Part shown: piece after piece, positions 1 through 10,990 of the stretch
Layout of the letters: each line of letters begins with the position of its first letter
Position numbering within the stretch: the first letter of the stretch is position 1
Source: Ancylostoma caninum
Lineage: Eukaryota > Nematoda > Chromadorea > Rhabditida > Ancylostomatidae
Direction: 5' to 3'
DNA: 64,000 nucleotides
Assembly (NCBI GenBank): GCA_037903475.1
Contig: JBAJFG010000389.1
Coordinates: 1 to 64,000 of the forward strand
Translations under genes and position numbers: made by a program
The notes under the pieces: model-generated
What the model was told of the DNA's origin: nothing
The model's input: the letters and a program-made list of their open reading frames with translations, nothing else
The model's database searches: none

Positions 1-985
1 TCCGTCTCGAATTGTGATGTTGGGATGTTCGATATCGATGATTTCAAACGGACCTTCGAAGCGCGGTACGATTTTGCTTCCTACTTCTTTTCTTATTAAT
101 ATTTTTTGTCCAATTTGGTAGTTAGCAGGGGCGGAACGTTTTCGTAGGTCATAGTGATGTTTTTGGGTTGTTTGGGCTAGTTGGAGGTTTTGATGGACGT
201 GATTCCAAACATTTTGGAGCGTAGACACTAATTGCTCTGCGTAATCATCCTCGTTAAAATAGGTTTTTGATGGTAATTCTAGGGCGAAGCGAAAGGTGCT
301 GTTGGGTTCGTGACCATGAACGATAAAATGGGGAGAATACTTTGTTTCTGAACTTTCGGTGCTGTTGTACGCATGGGTTATTAAGTACAAAACATCATCC
401 CATTTGTCGTTATGTTCGGTAGTGGCTATGGCGATGAGTTCTTGAAGGGTGCGATTAGCGCGTTCTACTTGACCATTGCTTTGGTGATGGTACGGGGTGC
501 TAGTTCTATGTTGAACGTTCAAGACCTTAAGGGTGTTTCGAAAATTTTCGCTCATGAAATTAGAGCCTTGATCAGTTACTAACGTTTGTGGGGGTCCAAA
601 ACGTGCGACAAATCGATTAATGAATGCATCGCATGTTGTGTGCGCTTTTTGATCAGGAAGCGGTTCTGCTACGATGAATTTTGAGAACGAATCTACAAAT
701 ACGATGATAAAACGATTTCCTTGTAATGTCAGAGGTAAAGGTCCTATGAAGTCGGAGTGAACTCGTTGCCATGGTCGCTTGGATATTTCGAATCTTATCA
801 TGGGCTCATTGATACGATACATTGCGGGATCTTTCCGCATTTGACATAGCTTACAAGTTGTGATTAAGTTCGAAACATCTTGAAACATTTTGTTCCAGAC
901 TGCTATTTTTGCTACGGCATTGTAGGTTTTCTTAACGCCTAAGTGGGCAGTTCCTAGTTGAGAGGAATGCATTTTCGCTATTAGT
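1..985 (-). CDS. Integrase domain of the retroelement (C-terminal tail partial)
   Basis: The N-terminal HHCC zinc motif is visible: His at 970-972 and 943-945, and Cys-x2-Cys at 844-855. The catalytic core carries Asp in HSDFIG (751-753), Asp in VTDQGSNF (571-573) and Glu in SNGQVERAN (463-465). The second Asp and the Glu are 35 residues apart, so the DD35E triad is complete. Near the left edge, FEGPFEII matches the GPY/F module of Ty3/gypsy integrases. The end of the protein is cut by the window. Confidence 0.93.
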
Positions 986-1229
986 TGTTTCCCTATAGCC
1001 GAATTCTCAGGTAGAACAAGTTGTAGCTCTTGTGATATTTGTGGAGGTATCTTATAAAGTATATCATCAATCAAAACGTAATCAAGTAATTCTGCCATGT
1101 CCGAATTCTCTTTGATGCCTTGTTTGTAAGCTAAAATCCATGGGCATTGATCTTGTTCGTTTGTGATGCGCTGACGATCAAAAATTGTGTCATCTTCTTG
1201 AGTAGTGATTGCATTTGTAACGGGTAGAT

Positions 1230-1660
1230 GACGTGATAAAGTATCGCATACAACGTTTTTCTTGCCTGGTCGATAAGCGATGTCTACATCAAATTCTTGT
1301 AGAATTATTTGGTATTTAGCTAGACGTCCGGAAAGATCTTTTCGATGTAAGAGGGCTTTTAAGGGTGCATGATCCGTTATAATGGTGCATTTTGCTCCAT
1401 CTATGTAAGGACGGAACTTTTGAACAGCAAAAACTACGCCTAATGCTTCTAATTCTATTGCTGGGTAGCGTGTTTCTTGTTTATTTAAGGTCCTGCTAGC
1501 GTATGCGATGACTTTGGATTCGCCATCTTGTTCTTGTTTCAGGACACCTGCTACGCCTTTTCCGGAGCTGTCGGTTTCGATGGTAAATGGAACTCCTAAA
1601 CGCGGTGCGACGAGCACTGGAGCTGTGGTAAGAGCTCTTTTTAGTTGATTCATTGCGACT
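1230..1660 (-). CDS. RNase H domain of the retroelement
   Basis: The segment follows the RT thumb. It begins with PFTIETDSSGKG (first catalytic Asp at 1570-1572) and contains the conserved TDHAPLKALL block (about 1345-1380), then a VVCDTLSR-type end near 1235-1260. These are the marker blocks of Ty3/gypsy RNase H, which degrades the RNA strand during reverse transcription. The frame is continuous with RT and integrase. Confidence 0.9.
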
Positions 1661-1689
1661 TCGCACTCATTTGTCCATTCAAATTTGGC

Positions 1690-2620
1690 ATCCTTTTTGA
1701 TTAGAGCGAAAAGCGGGGATGCTATCATTGCGAAGTTGTAGACGAAGCGTCTGAAAAATGAACACATACCCAAAAATGCTCGTACCTCTGTTGGGTTTTT
1801 CGGTACGGGATATTCGTCGATAGCTTTAGTTTTGTCTGGGTTAGGTCTTATACCGTCTTTGCAAAGAACGAAACCTAAGAACCTAATTTCCGATCGTGCA
1901 AATTCACATTTAGACGCTTTTAGTTTCATTCCTATGCATTCTATTTTGGTGAGGACTTCGTCAATGTCTACTAGATGTTCTTGAGGAGTCTCTGATGTTA
2001 TTATTAAGTCGTCGATATAAATGAAGACTCGGGCTCGTAGATATTTCTTGAAATCGTTCATAATTCGTTGGAAGGTAGCGGGGGCGCCTTTCAAACCCAT
2101 AGGCATTCGTATGTATTCAAAAGCTCCCATGAAACAGGCGAATGCTGTTCTCTCGCAGTGGGATTCTTCTAGTGGAATTTGGTGAAACCCTTGTTGAAAG
2201 TCTAGAGAGGTATATAGGCATTGGTTGGCGCATAGGTCGATGATATCCTGAATATTAGGAAGGATTGACTGTTGTGGTTTAGTTATGGCATTTAAGCCAC
2301 GGAAATCTATTGTAAAACGCCAACTGTTGGCATCCCTTTTCTTTACTAGTACTATTGGTGCACAAAATGGGGATGAACTTTCTCTTATAATTCCATCTTT
2401 TAGCATTTGGAGTATTTGCTTTTCTATTTCCAAACGCTTCTCTAAAGGGACACGATATACTTTTCGAGCTGGTATGGTAGCGTTTTCAATCAGATCAATT
2501 CTATGCCTAATAGGGCCATTGTAGTGACCTAAATTGCCGTCAGGTCCCACAAAAGCTTTTGAATGGTTTCTCAAAATGATCTTTAGTTGAGATTTTTGAT
2601 AATCGTCTAAGTCTGATTTC
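1690..2620 (-). CDS. Reverse transcriptase domain of the retroelement
   Basis: Motif A reads SLDFQQGFHQIPL, with the catalytic Asp at 2200-2202. The active-site box YIDD lies at 2008-2019, so both motif C aspartates are intact. GLKGAPATFQ (motif B region) lies between them, and the thumb-side RFLGF motif follows. This is the standard Ty3/gypsy RT arrangement, and RNase H follows directly. No in-frame stop or missing catalytic residue is visible, so the domain could be active. Confidence 0.93.
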
Positions 2621-3149
2621 GACAAGTCAACCTCGGTAGTTACATCATAGCTTGTGTTTTCTTTTATTGGAAATTGAGGCATCTTACTTTCCCAGTCTGC
2701 TTCGGGTGGTATATAGGGTTGTACGATTTGGACACTGTGTACTTGCGACTGTGGGTTGGAGAGAATAGTGGCGAAAGCGATGTTCATTCCTTCGAATAGG
2801 CGGATATCGACATACGAAGGATTCATAATGTTGATGAAACAAGTGCCGTCGTCTAGTGGTGTTACTAGACACCTTCCTACTACAAACAAGGCGTCCAGCG
2901 GTCGTCTATTATCCTCGATGAGGAAATCGGATGGCGAGGTCGAATAGTAGCCATCGATCTTTGCCTGGACCATGTTGTTTGTACGCTTTGGCAATGTAGT
3001 CGAAGCTGTAAGGCGTACGTTGTATGGAATAATGCTACTGACGCTATTGAGTTGAACTAGACTATGATTCTCATCGCCTATCGTGAACGATTGTTTATGT
3101 AAATCTATTGTAATTTTCAGGCCGTTCTCGTTAAGTCGTCTAAGGAAGT

Positions 3150-3480
3150 CGGAGCCTAATAAAACTGGTGTTGGACACTGTTCGTCTTTAGAGACTTGGG
3201 ATTGGTGGTCTACAAGGTATGTTCCTATCCTTATTCGTAGGAATATTGTAGCTAGAAGTTGTACTTCGGTACCGTTAGCAGCTTTCGCGGTAGAGGGTTC
3301 ACTATTCAAATTGGCTTGTAATCCTAATGATTGTAAGGTGGATAGTTTCATGTAGGAAATAGACGCACCACTGTCAATTAATGCCGTGAAGGGTAGTTCA
3401 TTCACATATATTTGGACGTATGGAAGTCGAGAATTTTTGGGATTTTTGTAAGAAATTAAGGAATAAACGTGTGGTACAAA
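3150..3480 (-). CDS. Retroelement aspartic protease domain
   Basis: The translated frame carries the retropepsin active-site box TALIDSGAS, with the catalytic Asp at 3373-3375. It is preceded by a beta-strand-like stretch, and a hydrophobic flap-like segment ending LLGSDFL follows (around 3150-3180), as in Ty3/gypsy proteases. The domain would cleave the polyprotein during particle maturation. It sits after the membrane anchor of the glycoprotein cassette, which places the protease on the cytosolic side if the cassette inserts as a type I membrane protein. Confidence 0.85.
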
Positions 3481-3556
3481 AAGTTGTTCCGATGTTGACG
3501 GGGTATCTGGATCGTGGACTAATACCGTGTTTACTTTATTTTGGCGATTCCGTTTC

Positions 3557-6240
3557 CGTTTACTAGCGAAAGTGCTGGCAAAATCGATCATGGCTGTAGC
3601 TGCCGTTGCCGTAGTTCTTTTAAGGAAGAACAACTTCAGATAAAATACGCATAGACAAATGAGAAGAATTACTACTAAGCTAGGAAGCGTAATCCAAAGG
3701 AGAAGGTGTATTATTGACCACTTGATTGTATTTACGCCTTCTGAAAGTTTAAGCGTAGTTTTATCGTAAATCGACTTCAAAGTCTGACCTACGGTTTCAC
3801 CGGCATTTTGAATGTGCGAAATTGTATTTTCTATAATTCCACGCTTATAAAGCCTTGAATTAATTTCCGATTGTTGTTGTTGCAAGGCTTGGATTTGGGA
3901 ATTGTGGGTTGAGGGATAATTTTGAAGAATTTGGAAAAACAAGGAGGAACTGTTAAACAAGAATGGTTGTGCTTTTTCGTTGTTTCTTAGATTCGGTGGG
4001 AATAATGATTGCGTTTCTCCTAAGCGTTCGCTACCTATGAATGGGCATGGTGTAGTCGGTGAGTTTTGAACTAAGTCGCTTGATCCGGAAATTGAGAACC
4101 ATAGTTCTTTTTCTATCAGAACAGGAGTTAATTTGTAACATGTTCCGTTTACATTATGGTCCTCAAATATTGCGGTAGGTACTACTTGCTTGCAACGGGA
4201 AACTGATAGGTCGTTTTTGACTAAGGTTGCGGCGATGTCGTTTCTTCCAAGCAGCATTCGGGCCGTCCAGGTAGGATCAATGAAGCGGAAGGCTTGCAAT
4301 CGTTGGATATTGATGTATTGTCTTGTGCAGATACTATTGAATAAAATTCGCGATGGAAGATCGCTTGGCGGTACAGCATATGTGGAAACAGATTGAGTGC
4401 GTGGTACGGCTATTGATGGGGGAGTAGTTTCATAGTAGTTTTGAATTGGGGCGAAAGTATTTGCACGAGGCCATTCGTCAAAAGAGCGTTGGGGTGGGTT
4501 ATTCTGAGGCGTATAATTTGTGGGCATGTATTTATCGCTATGGGTATTTCGTAATAGTGTAGGTTGATATTCGGGATATGCAGTAGTTGGTCTATAATAG
4601 GCATTACGTTGGGTTGTTGCGAACTGAGGAATGGGAGTTGCAAATTGGCGCGTGTAAGGAGGGCGAGTACGAGGTGATTCAGTTGGGGGTGGTTCTCTTC
4701 TAGGCTGAGTGGGTAAAGCAGTACGTGTTGACGTTATTACGGGCCTACGTGTTGTAGTAGTAGGCGTTATAGGGGGCGTCGCATAGTACGTAGTTGTCGC
4801 TGAGTGACGTTGAAAAGGCCTAGGTGTAGTCGGGGGCCAGCCGTAAGATCGTGTTTTAGTCTCATATGCGTCTTCTGGGTATGCAAAAGGTGGGCGCGAT
4901 GTGTCAATGTAAGGAATAATTAGATTTTCTGGGGGTTGAGATAAAAATTGTAGTTCTAGTTTGCCGAATTCGTTATTAAGGTACTCATCGAAAATGTCAC
5001 TTATCCCTTTCTGTAAGTCTTGGCGAATGTTATACTCGGCGTAAGTTAGTGGCCTATACCGCTGAATTTGATTTAATCTGGCTAGTTGTTTACTTCTATA
5101 TTCACAATATCTAACCGTGCGCATTACACTAATATGGGGTTCTTCTTGTGCATATAATCGTGCCCTTCTCATAAAGTCCAAATTAGTGACGTTCCATCTT
5201 TTGATTTCGCGAAGCAAGATTGGTTCGTTAATGGGTTGCGTATGTAATCGGGGTAAGTCTCTGAGATTTGTCATGCCGTATAATCTAGTGATTAATGGCT
5301 GTGACTCGGGTGATACTAAGTCGTATGGAGATTTACGTCCATGGGCATCAGTCCAATAACGTATGGATCTTTTTGCGCGGCGTACAAAACCTGACCTATT
5401 TATTATGAACTCCTGAATGAGGATATGCTGAGGTATTTGTGGGAATACTAAAAGATGTTTAGAAGTGGTAAGGTAGGTGTTGGGGAGAGTACAATGTTTC
5501 GTTAAATCATTTTGGATACGGAAATTGTCATGAAACTCGAAAGTAAGCTCGTTTTCGGGAATGGCTATGTAACTAGATGTGACGAATGCATCATACATGC
5601 CTATTAGTTCTAGTTTGCATAGAGGCGCAATTTTGATGGATTCCCATACGATTACCTCTGTTGGAGTGCGGCAAAATCCGTCTTTTAAAGTGCAGTTTTT
5701 CAGATTGCCTAGTGGGCTTAGGATGCTACGACCGTCGAAGGAAGCGATTTCGCCCAACTCCATGGAGTAAATGCTACGAATATGGATGGCTGTGCCCCAT
5801 AGAGGTAAGGAAGAGTTAGTATCTTCAATTTCCATTGTCATATATAAATCCGGGGCTATTTTCTTTAATTCGTGGCCACGGATGCGTTCAGTTAGTTTTG
5901 CGGCTTTACAATCCTTTTTGGGTATTGAAATGCGCTGTCTGTCCAGAATGGTGTGGGCTGTTCGTATGTGAAGTATATTATAGACAGATACCCTTATAAT
6001 ATCCTGGTAACATTTTTGCGCTGGGATTTGGATAGGAGTGTTTTTGTGCGCATAAAGTTGAACCCTGGTTTTAACCATTGGCTCTGTATTAGAGACATGA
6101 CACTGAACCATTTTTGGGAGCGAAAGAACGTTGGCGAATGGGTAGGTACCGCATATTTGATATTGAGTTGCGAGACAAGGTTGGAATAAGAATAAGCTTA
6201 TTATACATACAACACATAGCAAGGTTGTATTTGGTATCAT
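3557..6240 (-). CDS. Envelope-like glycoprotein cassette inside the polyprotein
   Basis: An internal ATG at 6238-6240 is followed by a textbook signal sequence (hydrophobic core LLCVVCIISLFLF, then ending ...PCLA). A Cys-containing ectodomain follows, then a furin-type site RRAKR at 5368-5382, a Pro/Thr-rich stalk (about 4400-4960, mucin-like), a second Cys-bearing segment (about 4000-4380), a Gln-rich helical stretch (about 3850-3900), and a strong membrane anchor (about 3630-3720) with a Lys/Arg stop-transfer. This is the layout of a class I-like viral or errantivirus envelope. I cannot assign it to a named envelope family (not clearly phlebovirus G2-like). It is in frame with Gag upstream and protease downstream, so release would need signal peptidase, furin and the element protease, or a spliced mRNA. 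Confidence 0.72.
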
Positions 6241-6299
6241 TGTTGGGTAACGATAGTTCTGTGCGGTGGGGTTTGTCAGAGGTATGGGAGGTCCCATAG

Positions 6300-7452
6300 C
6301 GTTAGGTAACGGGTTAGAATATGCAGGTAGGTATGCGTCACGTTGTGGGTCATACGCTAATCTAGGTCTTGCGAAACTTCTTAAGCCAAATGGTCTGTTT
6401 CGATTAGGGAAGCGTGCTCCATAGAAAAATCTGTTGGGTCGTGGTCTAAAATTGTTAATGAAATTCCTACCACGATTGGATGAGATTGGTCGATTTAATT
6501 TTTGGGGAAAGAGTCTATTCTTTTGCGTTCTAAAAGGCTTAATAATTCTGGAATTGTCTTGAATGCGCATGTTTTTCAATCGTTGTTCTAGACGCTCGAT
6601 TTTATCATCCGTTATAAGGGAATTTATCGCTTTCACCGTTTCGGAGTCTTCGCGCTTTTCTTGTTCTAAAATGCGTGCTTCTTTCTCTGCATTGGCAACT
6701 ACGGTTTCGAAATTGCTGGCGTCGGGAAGGCGGCGAATCGCTTTGCGAATGTCAGGTCGAAGTCCTTTTACAAAGAAGTCGATTGCTAATTGGGTGATCA
6801 TGTTTTTGTTTTGTCCTTGGAAGGCTACTTTTGTTTTAGCGAAAACTTTCTTTGCAAAGTCTCCTACTGTATCTCTTCCCTGGGTTAAACTGTGTAATTC
6901 GTCGCGTACGTTACTGAGGATAGCCTCGCTTTTGAATTTCGTGGCTAAGGTTGTGACAAGATCCTTCCATGACAGTTTATCTGCGCCGTCTAGGTTCTGA
7001 TATTTAAGTTTAGCGCCTCCCACTAGGTATAATGGGAGTAAACTTTTTGCATGCTCATGAGGAATTTTGAATCTATTGATGAGATCGGTGTATTCTTCTA
7101 AGAATTCCTCGAATGTTTTATCTCCTGCGCCAGAGAATTTCTCGACTCTGTCGCCTAATATTTTATATGAATGGTATATAGGTTGTTCTTCGGCCATTAT
7201 AGGTGAAGAATCGCGACTAGAGCTGGAATTCTCGTATTTTATTCGCGCTTTTGCAGAAGATGGCAATTCGGGTTTGAGCTCGAGATTCTTAACTGGGGTG
7301 GCTGAGTACGATCTTTTTTTAGTAATAGTTTCGTTCAAGAATTCGGTAAAGTCCTGATCAGGTGTAATTAGTTCTTTTTTCAGTAGAGAGCGGCGTTTTC
7401 TTCTAGCCGAGCGGGATAGTGGCTGAGTAGAAGACAGTTTGGCGTGGGTAGG
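6300..7452 (-). CDS. Gag region of the retroelement polyprotein
   Basis: The region encodes a capsid-like helical domain (about 6550-7150) resembling the Retrotrans_gag family, then an Arg/Asn-rich stretch (about 6310-6540, runs such as RFPNRNRPFGLR) that may bind RNA. I see no CCHC zinc knuckle, so nucleic-acid binding would rest on the basic tail. The first in-frame ATG is at 7195-7197. However, the frame stays open and coding-like up to 7452, including a basic SARRKRRS stretch. The true start may therefore be in an upstream exon, with an acceptor such as the CAG at 7423-7425. The frame continues into the glycoprotein region with no stop. Confidence 0.8.
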
Positions 7453-8254
7453 TTACTTCCCGGAGTAAAGGTAAGATGTTTTTTTTTCCAAAGTAACTTT
7501 GGTTTGTGTTCTTCTATTTGGTGTTTTCTTAAAGAGTTGTATGTTAGTTTATTATTATTGTTGTTAAATAAAGGTTTGATTTGGTTGACTAGAAATAGTT
7601 GGCAATAGTAGGTTATTTTATAGTTTGTTGTTATATAGATATATTTTGTTGGAAAGTAAAACACTCACGTATTGACGGCTCGTTGTATGCGAGGTAGTCG
7701 AGAATACTAGAAGTAGCAAGCTGTAAGCGGGTTGTTGTTGCGTTGCGGCAGAGTATATATGTATGGCAAGGTGGGCGTGGCATGGTAGAGGCTGGAACTG
7801 AACGTATTATTTATGCCCTTAGAGCCTGAAAGGAGGTGTCCTTAGAGTGTATTTGTACTCGCTTACGGTTTTCTTCAAAGGATTGACTGATTGTTTTGTC
7901 CTAAAAGTTACAAACAAATCGGTGTTTGGGGATTTTAGAATTTGATGTATTTGGATGTACTAAAAGTGCTGTCAGTTTGGTGTCATTAGTCATGGCGTGA
8001 AAAATTGAGGTGGCTTAGATGGAAGTACATCTTACTTAAAAATCGGGTGCATTGTATTCCATCACAAAAACTGATTGGTGTACTTAAAGGGCATGTTTTA
8101 CCCGCGCCCGTAATTGTCCGTAGGGGAAGATTTATTATGGCCGCTAAGAAAAGGCAAATGATGGCTTCCCACTGAAATTTTTGTTAGTCGTAGCCAGAAA
8201 AAAAAAGAAAAGATTATTTAAGCTCACCATATTGGATTGCGACGGAGAGTAGAA
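7453..8254. other. Gap: probable retroelement leader or LTR, no gene seen
   Basis: Stops appear in all frames. Apart from the TATA-like boxes and GTGAGT donor listed separately, I see only AT-rich sequence, including an oligo-T run on the plus strand near 7480. The right boundary of the retroelement probably falls in or beyond this stretch. Confidence 0.5.
7640..7830 (-). promoter_or_regulatory. Possible retroelement promoter and leader splice donor
   Basis: On the minus strand a TATA-like ATATATAC lies at 7753-7763, and a second AT-rich box (CATAAATAA) near 7806-7815. About 85 bp downstream of the first, GTGAGT at 7663-7668 is a strong 5' splice site. This would fit an LTR promoter with a short untranslated leader exon. 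I could not find a convincing primer-binding site and cannot delimit the LTR without its partner. Moderate inference only. Confidence 0.35.
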
Positions 8255-8980
8255 TTAACGGTTGCGTGTTGCAGACTTATTCTCCGAGGGGTAAATTTCC
8301 TCCAGTTCTTGCCACGTGAGTGAGCGGCCACGGACTCTTATTTTGGGCACTTCAACCCAGACTTGTTCTAAGCTGACGATCAGCTGCGTTGCCTCTCCAT
8401 AGGCAAAATCAAGGAGCGGTGCGTAAGGGTGCAGAAGGTAGGCGTTGTATCGCTTGACGAGGTGTTGATTGAGGGTGTGGCGACGGACGCCACATTTCTT
8501 ACAAGGAAATAGGCACGTCGTGCTGTCTAAGTCTTCTCTCAGAATTGCCTTCCGTGGTCGCGGAAGTAGTTCGCCACACGTGCCATTATAAGCGGCACTA
8601 CAGCCGCTCATAATTTCGTAGACATGGTGACGGAGAGAATCGTAGCTTATGTCCGAGAGGCGTAATCCGTGCAATTCTTCGAGTATATCGGATAGCCTAG
8701 CTACCCTGTTGTTTCTAGTGGCGGCGGGGGTGGCTAGGGGTAACAGCTGGAGGTTTGACCTCATGTTTTTGATTTCTTCCTCAGTTGGCTCGTGGGAGGG
8801 GCGTGATGCCTGTAGTATTGGGGACACTTCGATGAGATAGTTGATTTTAGCCATGAGCGGATTAGCAGGCATTTCGTTGACTGGAATGATAGAGTTATGC
8901 TTAAAATATGGCGATTGGCACGGAACATACACATGTTGATGAGGGAGGAAAGATAGAGGGAGAATATGTGGGTGAAACAA
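8255..8980 (-). CDS. Uncharacterised 241-codon ORF with Cys/His cluster
   Basis: The reading frame has no ATG at its 5' limit (the first codon is TTG). The first in-frame ATG codons, in NEMPANPLMAKIN, would give about 205 residues. The sequence looks like real coding: mixed charge, no low complexity, leucine-rich helical stretches (RLSDILEELHGLRLSDISY). A CxxC followed by two histidines (CKKCGVRRHTLNQH) resembles a small zinc-binding finger. I do not recognise the family. It has the same orientation as the retroelement and lies about 500 bp upstream of the possible promoter. It could be a captured or accessory ORF of that element, part of another element, or an exon of a host gene. Confidence 0.5.
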   Translation of the reverse strand: MFHPHILPLSFLPHQHVYVPCQSPYFKHNSIIPVNEMPANPLMAKINYLIEVSPILQASRPSHEPTEEEIKNMRSNLQLLPLATPAATRNNRVARLSDILEELHGLRLSDISYDSLRHHVYEIMSGCSAAYNGTCGELLPRPRKAILREDLDSTTCLFPCKKCGVRRHTLNQHLVKRYNAYLLHPYAPLLDFAYGEATQLIVSLEQVWVEVPKIRVRGRSLTWQELEEIYPSENKSATRNR

Positions 8981-10990
8981 AAGAGAACAACTGAAGCGAT
9001 ATAACTAATTGCTTGCTAAGGGGAGTGTCTTTGTTAAGTTCTCGGTGTCTGTATATGTGTGTTTACTCCATGCGAAGTCCGAGACTACCTGGCCAGGGTT
9101 TTTGCTCGCTTCGTGTATACCCGTAGTTAGGTTTTGTCACACAATTTTTCCTCTATTATGTATTTGTTCATATTCTTTCTCGTTTTTTTTTCCCGAATAC
9201 AGCTTCGCATAAAAAATGAAGCGGCGTGTGACTCGTGCTCCCTTATTGCTACGTGTTAAGCAAACTGTTCGTAAAATTAGCCTAACAATAAATGTGGTTG
9301 TTCCCCTTTGAAAGACATAGTGTTTCCCGTACGAATGATATAGCATATGTAATGGTCTTAGTCTGATACGACATGTGTTGTTCTTTATTGCGTAAAAGCA
9401 TTTCAACGCCATCGATAATGTTTTTGTTGTTTACGAGTGCGCTGGTAGTTAGGCAAGGTTGAGGTTAGATGAGAGAACGGAAAGGGAATGGGGAGAAGAG
9501 CATGATGTGGAGAGGATTGCGAGGAGCAGAGGTGTAAACATGCATATTTATGTGATGTTTTTTTTTCCCAAAATGTTTGGCGGAAGTTTTCAAAAATATT
9601 GCGACAGCCGGAACCTCCATGTAAAGTTCGGAAGGTTCGCGAGTTCTAAGTTTTGGAATTTCACTTTCATCGAGAGAAATTGTCCAGGTTTCCGAACTTT
9701 AACCGAGTGAAGAGTTTGGGAAGAAAGAGCACAGGTTAAGATGAAGCGTTTATTCGAAGCAATAACAGCACGACATAAGCGGAAGCAATAGGCAAATAGC
9801 GGTTCAAAGAACATCACAATCATGAGGAGGAAATATTTAAATGAATACATGGAAAATGAAGACAAAATAAAGTAGATCAAGTCATGATTGGGATGCGGAT
9901 CCCGGTCCAACCGGATCCGAGCCGGAACGGACGAACTGAGCTGTCCTTTTGTTATCTGCCCTCCTTTTATGCTCTGGCTGGACCATAAATTTCAGAGTGC
10001 GCGCGAATAAATCTCGCGCCGCGCGCGAGAGCTGATCTTTAAAGTACTAGAAAGTACAACTGGCTGTTTTGCGCCTAAAAGCCGAAAGTTAAAATACGTA
10101 ATTGAAGCGGCTCATTACACAAGGTTGTGTTTGAGCTGAGTTACAACACTGAAATGGAGTGTCCATTTCGGCAACTATTTCGCAACAACCTAATACTAGC
10201 ACTTTCGAAAACTTATTATCGACTGTTCAAATTCACAACATAATTCAATTTAATGAAAATCTCTTCTTCAATTTATGCAAATCTTCGAATTTAGGTTTTC
10301 GAAATTCTTTCAGCCACTCAACGAAAAACTCGGCCGAAAATCTGACAAAACTTCTGAATCCGACTCCTAGGTCCTTTGTAGGCAGAATTGTCTGCATTCG
10401 GAGCTACGAAGTGGGCAAAAGTTGCTCCGGATTAATCCACAAAAAGGATTTGGACAAAAGGGATTTTCATAGATGCCATTTTCATGGAAGGTCTCAGCAA
10501 GGTTGCCGATCCTACCTAATCCTTACAATTTTTTACTCCTTTACCAATCTCTTGAGACTTTTCCAGTCACCTGGGCTGGGTAACAGATATAGAATGGATG
10601 TGGGCGCTATCTCATTTCCCATCTATAACTACGTATATGATGGTGTTGTTTCCTTTCACCACAAAAACATAAAACTGTGAAAGAAAACTGCAATTACAGG
10701 TAAAGTTCATAGCTAATTCCTTGGCATGCAAAACAACAGAGTCCCTTCTGATCTCATGTTTCAACTGAAACTCCATAACAAAGAGGAAACTCATAGGACA
10801 TAAACAAAGTCAGAACAGAGACAAGCGTAAATATTTAGGAGAGAAGCTGCCACCAAAGGCGATTTAATGACAATGATCGGAAACCATGGTATAATTAAGA
10901 AAAGTTGAAGGAAATGAAAAATAATGAGGTTTTCAGGTGACGAAATTTCCTTGGAACACCAGAAAACATTTTTGATTGCATCGAACTCAC
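8981..10990. other. Gap: no supported gene, one GC hairpin
   Basis: I find no potassium channel exon and no known domain here on either strand. An open plus-strand frame at 10159-10680 lacks an ATG start and has no recognisable motif. A CG-rich perfect dyad lies near 10011-10029 (TCTCGCGC and GCGCGAGA arms around a 3-nt centre). Confidence 0.5.
10011..10029. repeat. CG-rich perfect inverted repeat
   Basis: Eight-base arms TCTCGCGC and GCGCGAGA flank a 3-nt centre in otherwise AT-rich DNA. It could form a small hairpin or be a palindromic protein-binding site. There is no associated gene. Confidence 0.6.

Larger units (their letters stand above)
1..7452 (-). mobile_element. LTR-type retroelement polyprotein (Gag - glycoprotein - PR - RT - RH - IN), left end outside window
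   Basis: One frame on the minus strand is open from 7452 to the left edge, about 2,484 codons, with no stop found in any segment I translated. Domain order in translation is Gag, a signal-peptide-bearing glycoprotein-like region, aspartic protease, reverse transcriptase, RNase H and integrase with a GPF-type tail. RT before integrase, the YIDD box and the integrase tail place it in the Ty3/gypsy (Metaviridae-type) lineage. The intact frame suggests a recent insertion. The 3' end, the 3' LTR and any later ORF lie beyond position 1, so LTR pairs and target-site duplication cannot be checked. The element lies downstream of the last visible exon of the potassium channel gene and in the same orientation. 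Confidence 0.93.

Noticed and set aside
1..7452. Plus-strand short ORFs within the retroelement
   Set aside because: They are antisense shadows of the long minus-strand polyprotein.
10159..10680. Plus-strand 173-codon open frame
   Set aside because: No ATG start, no known motif, composition like surrounding AT-rich DNA; kept only as a note in the gap.
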